From an uncultured Alistipes sp. (GTDB lineage Bacteria; Bacteroidota; Bacteroidia; Bacteroidales; Rikenellaceae): 40,165 bases of DNA. The notes beneath the pieces are model-generated. The model had not been told where the DNA came from. It searched no databases and saw only the letters and a program-made list of their open reading frames with translations. Where the stretch lies: NCBI GenBank assembly GCA_937899895.1, contig CALBQR010000030.1, positions 1 through 40,165 of the forward strand. The letters run 5' to 3'. Position numbers and translations under genes: made by a program. Within the stretch, counting starts at the first letter, position 1. Each line of letters opens with the position of its first letter. Of the stretch, positions 7,587 through 16,237 are shown one piece after another.

Positions 7587-7829
7587 ATGGCATTGATTAT
7601 CAACTTGGACGTAATGATGGCCAAGCGCAAGATGTCGCTCGGCGAATTGTCGGAGCGCGTCGATATCACACAGGCCAACCTCTCGATTTTGAAGAACGGA
7701 AAGGCGCGAGCGATTCGTTTCACCACGCTCGAAGCCATTTGCCGCGAGCTGGATTGTCAGCCCGGAGATATCATTGAGTATCGCGCTGACGAGCCCGAAA
7801 AAGAGAGTCCCGAAAAAGAAGACAAATAA
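7587..7829 (+). CDS. YozG-type XRE/Cro helix-turn-helix regulator
   Basis: An 80-residue protein that is essentially one HTH domain, at about 14-60 (KRKMSLGELSERVDITQANLS, then the FTTLEAICRELDCQPGDIIEY signature). The signature is diagnostic of the small YozG-like subgroup, and the tail is acidic. The MALIINLDVMMAKRKMSL start matches the usual family N-terminus, so ATG 7587 is preferred over ATG 7549. It lies 50 nt downstream of the DUF2975 gene, its usual partner, and probably regulates that gene. The G tract just upstream could alter its translation. Confidence 0.85.
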   Translation: MALIINLDVMMAKRKMSLGELSERVDITQANLSILKNGKARAIRFTTLEAICRELDCQPGDIIEYRADEPEKESPEKEDK

Positions 7830-7862
7830 CCGAAATAATAACCAATTAACACAGAGAAGACA

Positions 7863-10664
7863 ATGAAAAGACTGTTCTTAACCGCCGCTGCGATCGTTGC
7901 GTTCGTAGCGACTGCTGTGAGTCAGGTCATTCCGGCCGACACCGCAGTAAGAACCGGCAAGTTGGACAACGGTATGACCTACTACGTACGTAGCAATGCC
8001 AAGCCCGCAAATCAGGCCGAGTTCTACATTCTGCACCACGTGGGTGCTATTCAGGAGGAGGATAACCAGCAGGGTCTGGCTCACTTCTTGGAGCATATGG
8101 CTTTCAACGGCACGAAGAACCTGCCCGACAAGATGTTGATCAACTACTTGGAGAAGGTGGGTGTGAAGTTCGGTGCTAACCTCAACGCTTTCACTGCGCA
8201 GGAGCAGACCTGCTACAATATGTCGAGCGTGCCCCTGAATCGTGAGGGTATCGTCGATACCTGTCTGTTGATCCTGCACGATTGGTCGCACTTCATCTCG
8301 CTCGAACACGAGGAGATCGACAACGAGCGCGGTGTGATCATCGAGGAGTTGCGTACTCGCAACGACGCTAACTGGCGTCTGAACGAGAAGACCCGCCCCG
8401 TGATGGTGAACTACTCGAAGTATGGCGAGCGTAACATCATCGGTTCGATCGAGGGTCTGAAATCATTTACCTATCAGGATATTAAGGATTTCTACAATCG
8501 CTGGTATCGTCCCGACTTGCAGGCCGTAGTCGTAGTTGGTGATTTCAACGCCGATGAGATGGTCGAGAAGATCAAGAAGGTGATGTCGGATATTCCCGCA
8601 GTGGAAAATCCCGAACCCAAGCAGGTGATCAAGATCGCAGGTAACGACGAGCCTATGGTTTGCGTTGCAACCGATCCTGAAATGACCTCGACCCGCGTTA
8701 TGATGATGATCAAACACGATCCCGTGCCGAAGGAGATGAACAACACCATTCAGGCATTCGTTGCTAACCAGATGATCGAGATGATTGGCTCGATGCTCAG
8801 CAACCGTCTGAACGACATCTCGCAGCAGCCCAATGCTCCGTTCATCGCAGCAGGATCGGGCTATGGTGCCCTGACTGACTATCAGGATGTTATGCAGGTT
8901 ATTGCAATGGCACGCGACGGCGAGGCATCGAAGGCTTTCGAGGCTCTCTATGCAGAGGTTGAGAAGGCACAGCGTTTCGGTTTCACTATGTCGGAGTTGG
9001 AACGCGAGCGTGCCGAGGTACTGCGTTCGGCTGAAAAGGGTTACGACAACCGTAACGACCGCCGCAATGGTGAGTTGGTTTGGAAGTATCTGAATGCATT
9101 CCGCACCAATTCGCCCATTCCGTCGGCAGAGACCGAGTATGAGCTGATCAAGCAGATTATTCCTATGCTCGATCTGAACTCGATCAACGCCGTTGCAAAG
9201 GAGATCTTCAAGCAGAAGGATAACGTGGTGATCATTACCGCTCCTGAAAAGGCTGATGCTCCCGTTCCGACCAACGAGGAGGTGCTGGCTATTATGAATA
9301 AGGTACGTGGCGAAGAGTTGAAGCCTTACGAGGACAACGTTGTGAAGGAGCCGCTGATCCCCGAAGGCACCGTATTGAAGGGCTCGCCCGTAGTGAAGAC
9401 CACAACCGATAAGTTCGGCTCGATGGTTTGGACCTTGAAGAATGGCATCAAGGTAGTTGTTAAGCAGACCGATTTCAAGGCTGACGAGTTGCGCATTTCG
9501 GCAAAGGCTTTGGGTGGTGCTTCGCTCGTAGCTGATGAGGATATCTACACCGCTGCTCTGGTTGATATGACTATCGAGCAGTCGGGTATCGGCAAGTTCA
9601 AGGCTACCGACCTGCAAAAGCAGTTGGCAGGCAAAGATGTTGGTTTCTCGTTCTCGATGGACGACTACACCGCTACCGGTTCGGGTAGCTGCTCGCCCAA
9701 GGATCTCGAAACACAGTTGCAGTTGATGTGGCTCTACTTCAACGCGCCCCGTTGGAGCGAGGAGGACTTCAACGTATTGAAGGATATGCTCGCAACCCAG
9801 CTCAAAAACGTTGAGAGCAACCCGATGTACACCTTCCAGAAGGAGTACAACAAGACCCTCTACAACAACAACCCGCGTCGTGGTATGATGGGCTTGGCAG
9901 AGTTGGAGAAGGTTGATTTCTCGAAGATGCCCGAACTGTTCAAGACCGTTTATGGCAACGCTGCCGACTTCACATTCACCTTCGTTGGTAATATCGATCC
10001 CGCAACGTTGAAGCCTATGGTTGAGAAGTATATCGGCTCACTGCCCGCATCGGCAAAGAAGAAGGAGCGCAAGACCTGGAAGGACGACGGCGTACGTTGG
10101 TGGAAGGGCGAGGTTGATAACACCTTCGCAACCAAGATGTCGATGCCCAAGACCACCATTTCACTTTCGTTCAACGCCGATGTTCCCGTAACACTCGACA
10201 ATATGCTTGCATTCAGCTTCTTGCAGCAGATTATGCGTCAGCGCTACACCACCTCGATCCGCGAGGAGCGTGGCGGTACTTATAGCGTTGGTTGCGGTGG
10301 CGGTTTCTCGCGTCGTCCCGTTGAGGCTGTTCGCTTCATCGTTCAGTTCGACACCAACAAGGATCTGGCAGAGGAGCTGATCGGCGTTGTTAAGGATGAG
10401 TTGAAGAAGATGGCCGAGGAGGGTCCGACGGCTGACGAGATCAACACCATCAAGGAGTATATGGTTAAGCAGCACTTGGACAACATCAAGAATAACTCGG
10501 CTTGGAGTGGCACGCTGAACAACCTGCACGTTGATGGTGCGGATCTGTTCACCGGCTATCAGGAGAAAGTCGAGGGTATGAACGCAGAGCAGATCAAGGC
10601 TCTTGCCTCGAATATCATCAATAGCGGCAACTCGGCTCTGGTTGTAATGAATCCGGAGGAGTAA
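7863..10664 (+). CDS. M16 family zinc metallopeptidase (two-domain)
   Basis: 933 residues with a signal peptide (about 1-20, KRLFLTAAAIVAFVATAVSQ), so it is exported, probably to the periplasm. The inverted zinc motif HFLEH is at 74-78 (His74, Glu77, His78), and the downstream ERGVIIEELR region supplies the third ligand. The protein contains two M16 halves, an active N-terminal one and an inactive-like C-terminal one beginning near 510. This resembles the PqqL/insulinase-like peptidases common in Bacteroidota. These degrade peptides inside a closed chamber. It starts 33 nt after the YozG gene and may be read through from it. A strong terminator follows at 10690. Confidence 0.93.
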   Translation: MKRLFLTAAAIVAFVATAVSQVIPADTAVRTGKLDNGMTYYVRSNAKPANQAEFYILHHVGAIQEEDNQQGLAHFLEHMAFNGTKNLPDKMLINYLEKVGVKFGANLNAFTAQEQTCYNMSSVPLNREGIVDTCLLILHDWSHFISLEHEEIDNERGVIIEELRTRNDANWRLNEKTRPVMVNYSKYGERNIIGSIEGLKSFTYQDIKDFYNRWYRPDLQAVVVVGDFNADEMVEKIKKVMSDIPAVENPEPKQVIKIAGNDEPMVCVATDPEMTSTRVMMMIKHDPVPKEMNNTIQAFVANQMIEMIGSMLSNRLNDISQQPNAPFIAAGSGYGALTDYQDVMQVIAMARDGEASKAFEALYAEVEKAQRFGFTMSELERERAEVLRSAEKGYDNRNDRRNGELVWKYLNAFRTNSPIPSAETEYELIKQIIPMLDLNSINAVAKEIFKQKDNVVIITAPEKADAPVPTNEEVLAIMNKVRGEELKPYEDNVVKEPLIPEGTVLKGSPVVKTTTDKFGSMVWTLKNGIKVVVKQTDFKADELRISAKALGGASLVADEDIYTAALVDMTIEQSGIGKFKATDLQKQLAGKDVGFSFSMDDYTATGSGSCSPKDLETQLQLMWLYFNAPRWSEEDFNVLKDMLATQLKNVESNPMYTFQKEYNKTLYNNNPRRGMMGLAELEKVDFSKMPELFKTVYGNAADFTFTFVGNIDPATLKPMVEKYIGSLPASAKKKERKTWKDDGVRWWKGEVDNTFATKMSMPKTTISLSFNADVPVTLDNMLAFSFLQQIMRQRYTTSIREERGGTYSVGCGGGFSRRPVEAVRFIVQFDTNKDLAEELIGVVKDELKKMAEEGPTADEINTIKEYMVKQHLDNIKNNSAWSGTLNNLHVDGADLFTGYQEKVEGMNAEQIKALASNIINSGNSALVVMNPEE

Positions 10665-10689
10665 TCCGTTAGACAATATACGCGAATTT

Positions 10690-10725
10690 GGCCGCGCTCG
10701 AAGATTCGGGCGCGGCCTTTTTTTT
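10690..10725 (+). terminator. Intrinsic terminator after the M16 peptidase
   Basis: GGCCGCGC (10690-10697) pairs with GCGCGGCC (10710-10717), followed by eight T. This is a textbook terminator, 26 nt beyond the stop codon. Confidence 0.92.
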
Positions 10726-11002
10726 ATGTATATATCCACAACAAAAAAAAGAGAATCAGCACCTAAAACCGAGTCCTCTCAAAATGAGAATCAACCGTCT
10801 GTCGTTTCAAGTGCTGACTATACAAATGTATGAAATAATCCCTACAACTCTACAAGGCCCTCAATTATTTACGCAACATTCAACAAGATAACCGATAAGC
10901 GATCCGCTATGGATCTAATCATCGACAAGTCGGCCTATCAGCATATGGATTGCAGATGATAAAACGGGATATAAGTAAAGTTGTGAATCGTGAATTGTGA
11001 AT
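10726..11002. other. Intergenic region without a recognised gene
   Basis: This stretch lies between two terminators of convergent genes. It contains short direct repeats of GTGAAT(C/T)GTGAAT type near 10982-11001. No start-codon-led frame of credible composition, promoter or RNA gene is evident. Confidence 0.5.
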
Positions 11003-11038
11003 AAAAAAATGTCCGACCCCGCGATTGGGATCGGACAT
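11003..11038 (-). terminator. Intrinsic terminator after the TPR protein gene
   Basis: ATGTCCGA (11010-11017) pairs with TCGGACAT (11031-11038), with additional CCC/GGG pairing inside. On the minus strand the stem is followed by seven T (11009-11003). Confidence 0.85.
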
Positions 11039-11068
11039 TATCCGAATAGGTCGTTCTAAACCTTACGA

Positions 11069-12022
11069 TTACTTGCTCAACTCTGCAACAGCAGCCTTTG
11101 CAGCAGCAGCAGCGTTACCAGCGGTAACCTTCTTCAAAGCTGCGATAGCCTCTGCCTTCTGCTCCTTTGCGTTGTGAGCCATACCCAACGAGTAGTAAAC
11201 CTCCGACTTCTCGGCTTCGTCAGTCTGCAATGCTGCAACAGCCTCTGCCAACTCGATAACCTTATCGTAGTTCTTTGCTGTCAGGTGCTGCGAAACGAGC
11301 ATCTTGTTAGCAACGGGATCAGCAGCGTCAGCAGCAACCCACTTCTCAACCAGAGCCAAAATAGCAGCGTTATCTACCTCCTCGGCCTGCTGCATCTCTG
11401 CGATGTTCTTGGTAAAGTAGTAGGTCATATCGGTCTTAGCCTGTGCCTTGTCAGCCTCGTAGCGAGGAAGAGTCTGTGCGAAGATCGACTTGTGAACAGC
11501 AACAGCCTCATCGAACTTACCCAACTCATAGTAACTCTTTGCAAGGTTCAAACCCAACTTGGTGTTGTTAGGATCAGCCTCGAAACCCTTTGCGAATACC
11601 TCCGCAGCAGCAGCGTAATCACCATTGTTGAAAGCCGAACCACCCTTCATAGTATATACACGAGCGATCATAGTCTTCGCATTGCGCATAATCTTGGGAT
11701 TCGAATAGAGCTCTGCGGTCTCAACTGCGCTCTGGAAATTAACCAAAGCCTCATCAAGCTGCTGAGTCTGTGCCTGCTTCAAACCAGCCTGGAAGTAGCA
11801 AGTGGGGATGTAACCCTGTGCCTGCTGTGCGATCGACTCGGTACCCTCTACATCTGCGCTCATTGCAACAACCTCATTCAATGCAGCAACAGCAGCTACA
11901 TAATCCTTGCTGTTAAGCAGAGTTGCAGCCTCATTGAACTTTGCAGTAACATCCTCAGCGGTCTGTGCCGAGATCGAACCGATTGCAAACAACGCAACAA
12001 TAGCTAAAAATACTTTTTTCAT
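11069..12022 (-). CDS. Secreted tetratricopeptide repeat protein
   Basis: 317 residues from ATG 12022. A signal peptide (MKKVFLAIVALFAIGSISAQ) sits exactly at this start. An in-frame ATG 63 nt upstream would bury the signal inside a longer N-terminus, so it was not chosen. The rest is alanine-rich and helical with TPR-like units, for example YAAAAEVFAKGFEADPNNTKLGLNLAKSYYELGKFDEAV and a similar unit near the C-terminus. TPR proteins mediate protein-protein contacts; partners here are unknown. A Bacteroidota promoter lies at 12140-12111. The alanine-rich composition and consistent codon use suggest good expression. Confidence 0.85.
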   Translation of the reverse strand: MKKVFLAIVALFAIGSISAQTAEDVTAKFNEAATLLNSKDYVAAVAALNEVVAMSADVEGTESIAQQAQGYIPTCYFQAGLKQAQTQQLDEALVNFQSAVETAELYSNPKIMRNAKTMIARVYTMKGGSAFNNGDYAAAAEVFAKGFEADPNNTKLGLNLAKSYYELGKFDEAVAVHKSIFAQTLPRYEADKAQAKTDMTYYFTKNIAEMQQAEEVDNAAILALVEKWVAADAADPVANKMLVSQHLTAKNYDKVIELAEAVAALQTDEAEKSEVYYSLGMAHNAKEQKAEAIAALKKVTAGNAAAAAKAAVAELSK

Positions 12023-12110
12023 CGTTCTTTGTGTGTTTTTGTAGTTATTAGTTAATTTTTGTTTGTAATTGCTTATCCTTCCCATTTTTCATAATGGGGT
12101 ATAATCTTGG

Positions 12111-12140
12111 CAAAAGTAATAAAAACTCAATACATTCCAA
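12111..12140 (-). promoter_or_regulatory. Promoter of the TPR protein gene
   Basis: On the minus strand TTTG (12140-12137) and TACTTTTG (12118-12111) are 18 bp apart, fitting the -33/-7 consensus. It predicts a leader of about 80 nt and supports ATG 12022. It begins 3 bp downstream of the tadA stop codon. Confidence 0.65.
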
Positions 12141-12142
12141 AA

Positions 12143-12607
12143 TCAGCGGCGCAGTTTTTTGAAAAATTCGGTCATCATAGCCTCACATTCGGTCGCCAGC
12201 ACTCCTCGCACGATCTGTGTTCGAGGGTGAAACAGCGAAGGGGTAAAGCGTGTAGAACCTCTTTTCGGGTCATCTGCACCCCAAACAATACGCCCGATTT
12301 GGCACCACGCCGAAGCCCCTGCACACATCACACACGGCTCGACTGTAACATAGAGCGTACATTCCGGCAGATACTTTCCGCCAAGCGACGAAGCGGCAGC
12401 CGTCAGAGCCTGCATCTCAGCGTGTGCCGTTGCATCACCAAGCGTCTCGGAGAGGTTATGACCGCGACCGATCACTCGTCCGCCACATACTACAATCGCC
12501 CCGATGGGTATCTCCTGCTTATCTAACGCTAAACGAGCCTCATTTATTGCCTGTCGCATAAATTGTTCATCCTCGGCAAGGGTGATTTTAATCTCGGAAC
12601 TATTCAT
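12143..12607 (-). CDS. tadA: tRNA-specific adenosine deaminase
   Basis: 154 residues from ATG 12607. This is a cytidine/deoxycytidylate-deaminase fold. The zinc and catalytic residues are in HAE (His62, Glu64) and PCVMC (Cys92, Cys95), with the family's PIGAIVV and ECTLYVTVEP motifs. It is expected to convert A34 to inosine in tRNA-Arg(ACG) in the cytoplasm. A longer frame opens at 12664, but a TACCTTTG -7-like box at 12646-12639 lies between the two starts, so the shorter start is preferred. A guanine deaminase is the main alternative within this family but is less likely given the TadA-like C-terminus. Confidence 0.9.
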   Translation of the reverse strand: MNSSEIKITLAEDEQFMRQAINEARLALDKQEIPIGAIVVCGGRVIGRGHNLSETLGDATAHAEMQALTAAASSLGGKYLPECTLYVTVEPCVMCAGASAWCQIGRIVWGADDPKRGSTRFTPSLFHPRTQIVRGVLATECEAMMTEFFKKLRR

Positions 12608-12816
12608 TTTCGGGCTGTTTTTGGGGATTGAATTGGCACAAAGGTATATAAATTCGCGATTCAAAAATCAAGATTCAAAATTATTTGAGCTCTTATTGCT
12701 ATTTTTTGGCCGAGAACGATTGCGCTTTGGGAGTAATTTTGTAATTTTGTCAGTTGCATCAGTCAAAGACTGATCGGTAAAAACGGATACAAAACAAAAA
12801 CAGATAATACAAAACT

Positions 12817-14571
12817 ATGTACAGAACTCACACTTGCGGCTGTTTGAGAAGCTGCAACGTCAATGAAACAGTTACCCTCGCCGGTTGGGTACAGAAGGTT
12901 CGCAACTTGGGCGCAATGACCTTTATCGACCTGCGCGATCGTTATGGTATCACCCAGATCGTAGTCGAGGAGAATTCGCCCGCCGAAACACGCGAAGCAG
13001 CAGCCGAGCTGGGTCGTGAATATGTCGTTCAGGTAACGGGTCGCGTTATCGAGCGTCAGTCGAAGAATCCCAAAATGGCAACGGGCGATATCGAGGTGGC
13101 AGCCGAGAAGTTGACCATTCTTAACGTAGCACAGACTCCCCCATTCACCATCGAAGAGAACTCTGACGGCGGTGATGATCTGCGTATGCGTTACCGCTAT
13201 CTCGACCTGCGTCGTCCTCCCTTGCAGCGTGCAATGATCCTGCGCCACCGTATGGCACAGGCCGTACGTACATTCCTCGACAAGGAGGGTTTCCTCGAAA
13301 TCGAGACCCCCTATCTGATCAAATCGACTCCCGAAGGTGCGCGCGACTTCGTTGTACCGAGCCGTATGAACCCCAATCAGTTCTACGCTCTGCCCCAGTC
13401 GCCCCAGACCTTGAAGCAGTTGTTGATGGTGGCAGGTTACGATCGCTACTTCCAGATCGTGCGTTGCTTCCGCGATGAGGATTTGCGTGCCGATCGTCAG
13501 CCCGAATTTACCCAGATCGACTGCGAGATGTCGTTCGTAGAGCAGGAAGACGTTTTGGAGATCTTCGAGCGTTGGGCTAAATTTATGTTCAAAGAGGTGC
13601 TCGACATCGAGTTCACGGAGCCGTTCCAGCGTATGCCGTGGATTGAGGCTATGGAGCGTTACGGCTCGGATAAGCCCGATTTGCGTTTCGGTATGGAGTT
13701 CGCGGACCTGACCGATCTGGCAAAGGGACACGGTTTCCCCGTATTTGACGACGCAGAGTATGTTGTAGGTTTCGCAGCGAAGGGTTGCGCCGCTTACACT
13801 CGCAAGCAGATCGACTCGCTGACCGATTTCGTTAAGCGTCCGCAGGTTGGCGCAAAGGGTCTTGTATGGATTCGCGTTGATGAGAGCGGCGTTAAGTCGT
13901 CGGTTGATAAGTTCTACTCGCCCGACCAGGTTAAGGCTATGGCCGACAAAGCTGGTGCCGAGGCAGGCGATTTGGTACTGATTCTGTGTGGTGCGAAGTT
14001 CAAGGCTCTGACACAGCTCTGCGCTCTGCGTTTGGAGGTTGCCGAGCGTCTGGGTCTGCGCGACCCCAAGAAGTTCGCTCCGCTGTGGGTTGTCGATTTC
14101 CCGATGTTCGAGTGGGACGACGAGACACAGCGTTACTACGCTATGCACCACCCCTTCACCTCACCCAAGCCGGAGGATGTCGAGTTCCTCGTTAGCGATC
14201 CCGCACGTGTGCGCGCCAACGCTTACGATTTCGTTTGCAACGGTACGGAGATTGGTGGCGGTTCGATCCGTATCCATTCGCCCAAGTTGCAGGCACAGAT
14301 CTTCGACACGCTCGGCTTTACGCCTGAGGCTGCCGAGGAGCAGTTCGGCTTCTTGATGAACGCATTTAAGTTTGGTGCACCTCCTCACGGTGGTTTGGCA
14401 TTCGGTTTCGACCGTCTGTGCTCGTTGTTCGGTGGCGACTCGTCGATCCGCGACTACATCGCATTCCCGAAGAACAACGCCGGCCGCGACGTAATGCTCG
14501 ACGGTCCTTCGATGATCGACCCCGCACAGCTCGAAGAGTTGTGCTTGCAGTTGGTTGAGCCTAAAAACTAA
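12817..14571 (+). CDS. aspS: Aspartyl-tRNA synthetase
   Basis: 584 residues, the usual length of the bacterial type. An OB-fold anticodon-binding domain occupies about 1-110 (AGWVQKVRNLGAMTFIDLRDRYG). Class II motif 2 is at about 217-239 (FRDEDLRADRQPEFTQ) and the bacterial GAD insertion spans about 290-410. Motif 3 lies near the end (GGLAFGFDRL). It charges tRNA-Asp with aspartate. Overlapping TAATTTTG -7-like boxes at 12734-12749 lie upstream but lack a well-spaced -33 element. It is divergent from tadA. Confidence 0.97.
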   Translation: MYRTHTCGCLRSCNVNETVTLAGWVQKVRNLGAMTFIDLRDRYGITQIVVEENSPAETREAAAELGREYVVQVTGRVIERQSKNPKMATGDIEVAAEKLTILNVAQTPPFTIEENSDGGDDLRMRYRYLDLRRPPLQRAMILRHRMAQAVRTFLDKEGFLEIETPYLIKSTPEGARDFVVPSRMNPNQFYALPQSPQTLKQLLMVAGYDRYFQIVRCFRDEDLRADRQPEFTQIDCEMSFVEQEDVLEIFERWAKFMFKEVLDIEFTEPFQRMPWIEAMERYGSDKPDLRFGMEFADLTDLAKGHGFPVFDDAEYVVGFAAKGCAAYTRKQIDSLTDFVKRPQVGAKGLVWIRVDESGVKSSVDKFYSPDQVKAMADKAGAEAGDLVLILCGAKFKALTQLCALRLEVAERLGLRDPKKFAPLWVVDFPMFEWDDETQRYYAMHHPFTSPKPEDVEFLVSDPARVRANAYDFVCNGTEIGGGSIRIHSPKLQAQIFDTLGFTPEAAEEQFGFLMNAFKFGAPPHGGLAFGFDRLCSLFGGDSSIRDYIAFPKNNAGRDVMLDGPSMIDPAQLEELCLQLVEPKN

Positions 14572-14589
14572 TTGAATAAAACGTAGAGA

Positions 14590-14633
14590 AGAAGCCGAGA
14601 GTGTTCCGCAATGAAGGCGGGTGCATTTTCGGC
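14590..14633 (+). terminator. Hairpin between aspS and the small membrane gene
   Basis: GAAGCCGA (14591-14598) and TCGGCTTC (about 14623-14630) form inverted arms, with CCGC/GCGG pairing inside. There is no T run, so it may be an attenuator, processing site or weak terminator. It overlaps the upstream in-frame ATG of the next gene, which argues against using that start. Confidence 0.4.
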
Positions 14634-14664
14634 TTCATTCGACAAACGAAACGATATACGCGCT

Positions 14665-14877
14665 ATGAACAAGGAACAAGAGCGTCATATTTATATCTCG
14701 GTGCTGATCTGTCTGGTGATCTTTTTGATGCTGTGGGGATCGTTCATTCTCTACCGCTATGCCACCGACACGCTCAATCCCGCTGCGTCGTGGTTTGAGA
14801 TTTGGAGCACCCCGTTGCTGGTTGTGTTAGCGATCATCTACACCATTCGCAACCTGCGCAAAATGAGAAAAAAGTAA
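14665..14877 (+). CDS. Small two-helix membrane protein
   Basis: 70 residues from ATG 14665. It has two hydrophobic helices at about 11-30 and 46-62 and a basic C-terminal tail (RNLRKMRKK). An in-frame ATG at 14611 lies inside the hairpin following aspS and would add a polar, atypical N-terminus, so the shorter start is chosen. No family is recognised. It is probably conserved only within the order, and no function can be assigned. Confidence 0.6.
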   Translation: MNKEQERHIYISVLICLVIFLMLWGSFILYRYATDTLNPAASWFEIWSTPLLVVLAIIYTIRNLRKMRKK

Positions 14878-14943
14878 CGATTCAACTTTTTTGGGCGTCA
14901 AAAGCAATTACGAATCGTAAATTTTCAATTGTAAATTAAGGTA

Positions 14944-16215
14944 ATGTCTGCCCCACTTGCTGAAAGATTGCGACCTCATTCGCTTGATGAATATATCGGC
15001 CAGAGCCATCTGGTCGGCGAGAATGGTGTGTTCCGACGCTTTTTAGAGTCGGGCAACGTGCCATCGTTCATTCTGTGGGGTCCGCCGGGGGTTGGTAAAA
15101 CCTCATTGGCGAAGTTGGTGGCAGCATCGCTCGAACGCCCATTCTTCACCCTCTCGGCGATCAATTCGGGAGTCAAAGATGTGCGCGAGGTGATCGACTC
15201 GGCTCGTCGTCAGCAATTTTTCAACTCGGCATCGCCCTTTCTTTTTATCGACGAGATCCACCGCTTCAACAAGAGCCAGCAAGATTCGTTGCTCGGAGCT
15301 GTCGAGCAAGGTATCGTAACACTTATTGGAGCGACGACCGAAAATCCCTCGTTCGAGGTTATCTCTCCTCTGCTGTCGCGTTGCCAGGTCTATGTCTTGA
15401 AGGCAATGGAGGATAACGAGTTGCAGACTCTGCTCAACCGCGCTCTCACGCAGGATATGGAGCTACGTGAGCGAGATATTCGCGTGGAGCAGACCACTGC
15501 GCTATTCCGTTTTTCGGGTGGCGATGCGCGTAAGTTGCTCAATATTTTGGACATCATTACGGGAGCGTTGGAAGATCCGATCGTAATCAACGACCAGACC
15601 GTTACCGACTGTCTGCAACAGAACATCGCGCTCTACGACAAAAATGGCGAACAGCATTACGACGTTATCTCGGCCTTTATCAAATCGGTGCGTGGCAGCG
15701 ATCCCAATGCGGCGATCTACTATCTGGCTCGTATGTTGGCAGGTGGCGAGGAACCGCGATTTATCGCTCGACGCTTGGTAATTTTAGCTTCGGAGGATAT
15801 CGGATTGGCCAATCCAAATGCATTGCTGTTGGCCAACGCCTGCTTCGACACCGTTCATAAGATCGGTATGCCCGAAGCACGGATACCTCTTGCCGAGACT
15901 GCAATCTACTTGGCAACAAGCCCCAAAAGCAACTCGGCCTACGCGGCTATCAATGCAGCTATGGCGCAAGTTGAGCACGATACGACCAATCGACCCGTAC
16001 CTCTGCATATCCGCAATGCTCCGACCAAACTGATGAAGAGCCTTGACTACGGGCGCGACTATAAGTATGCGCACGATTACGATGGCTCATTTGTCGAGCA
16101 GGAGTTTCTGCCCGAAGGTATGGAGGGGACTCGTTTCTACACCCCCAACGAACAGAACACCACCGAGGCGAAGATTGCCGAGCGCATCCGCACGTTGTGG
16201 AAAGGGAAATACTAA
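14944..16215 (+). CDS. rarA: Replication-associated recombination ATPase RarA/MgsA
   Basis: 423 residues. It is an AAA+ ATPase of the clamp-loader clade, with Walker A GPPGVGKT at 46-53 and Walker B LFIDEIHRF at 101-109. The sensor region carries GATTENPSFEVISPLLSRC. The C-terminal helical and tetramerisation domain contains GGEEPRFIARRLVILASEDIGLANP, diagnostic of RarA/WRNIP1/Mgs1. It acts at stalled replication forks. The gene directly precedes the secreted protein gene at 16238 with a 22-nt gap. Confidence 0.95.
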   Translation: MSAPLAERLRPHSLDEYIGQSHLVGENGVFRRFLESGNVPSFILWGPPGVGKTSLAKLVAASLERPFFTLSAINSGVKDVREVIDSARRQQFFNSASPFLFIDEIHRFNKSQQDSLLGAVEQGIVTLIGATTENPSFEVISPLLSRCQVYVLKAMEDNELQTLLNRALTQDMELRERDIRVEQTTALFRFSGGDARKLLNILDIITGALEDPIVINDQTVTDCLQQNIALYDKNGEQHYDVISAFIKSVRGSDPNAAIYYLARMLAGGEEPRFIARRLVILASEDIGLANPNALLLANACFDTVHKIGMPEARIPLAETAIYLATSPKSNSAYAAINAAMAQVEHDTTNRPVPLHIRNAPTKLMKSLDYGRDYKYAHDYDGSFVEQEFLPEGMEGTRFYTPNEQNTTEAKIAERIRTLWKGKY

Positions 16216-16237
16216 CCTAACTAAAAACAATAAAACT

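Noticed and set aside
8463..9617. A 384-codon open frame antisense to the M16 peptidase
   Set aside because: Composition is that of a shadow frame (His/Leu/Asn-rich, no motifs), and the sense gene is well supported.
12763..14151. A 462-codon open frame antisense to aspS
   Set aside because: It mirrors aspS codon structure, has no recognisable domain, and aspS is certain. Long antisense frames arise here from TCG/GAG-rich codon use.
16043..16237. N-terminal extension of the secreted protein at 16238
   Set aside because: It overlaps rarA in another frame and precedes a clear signal peptide, so it is not translated as part of the protein.
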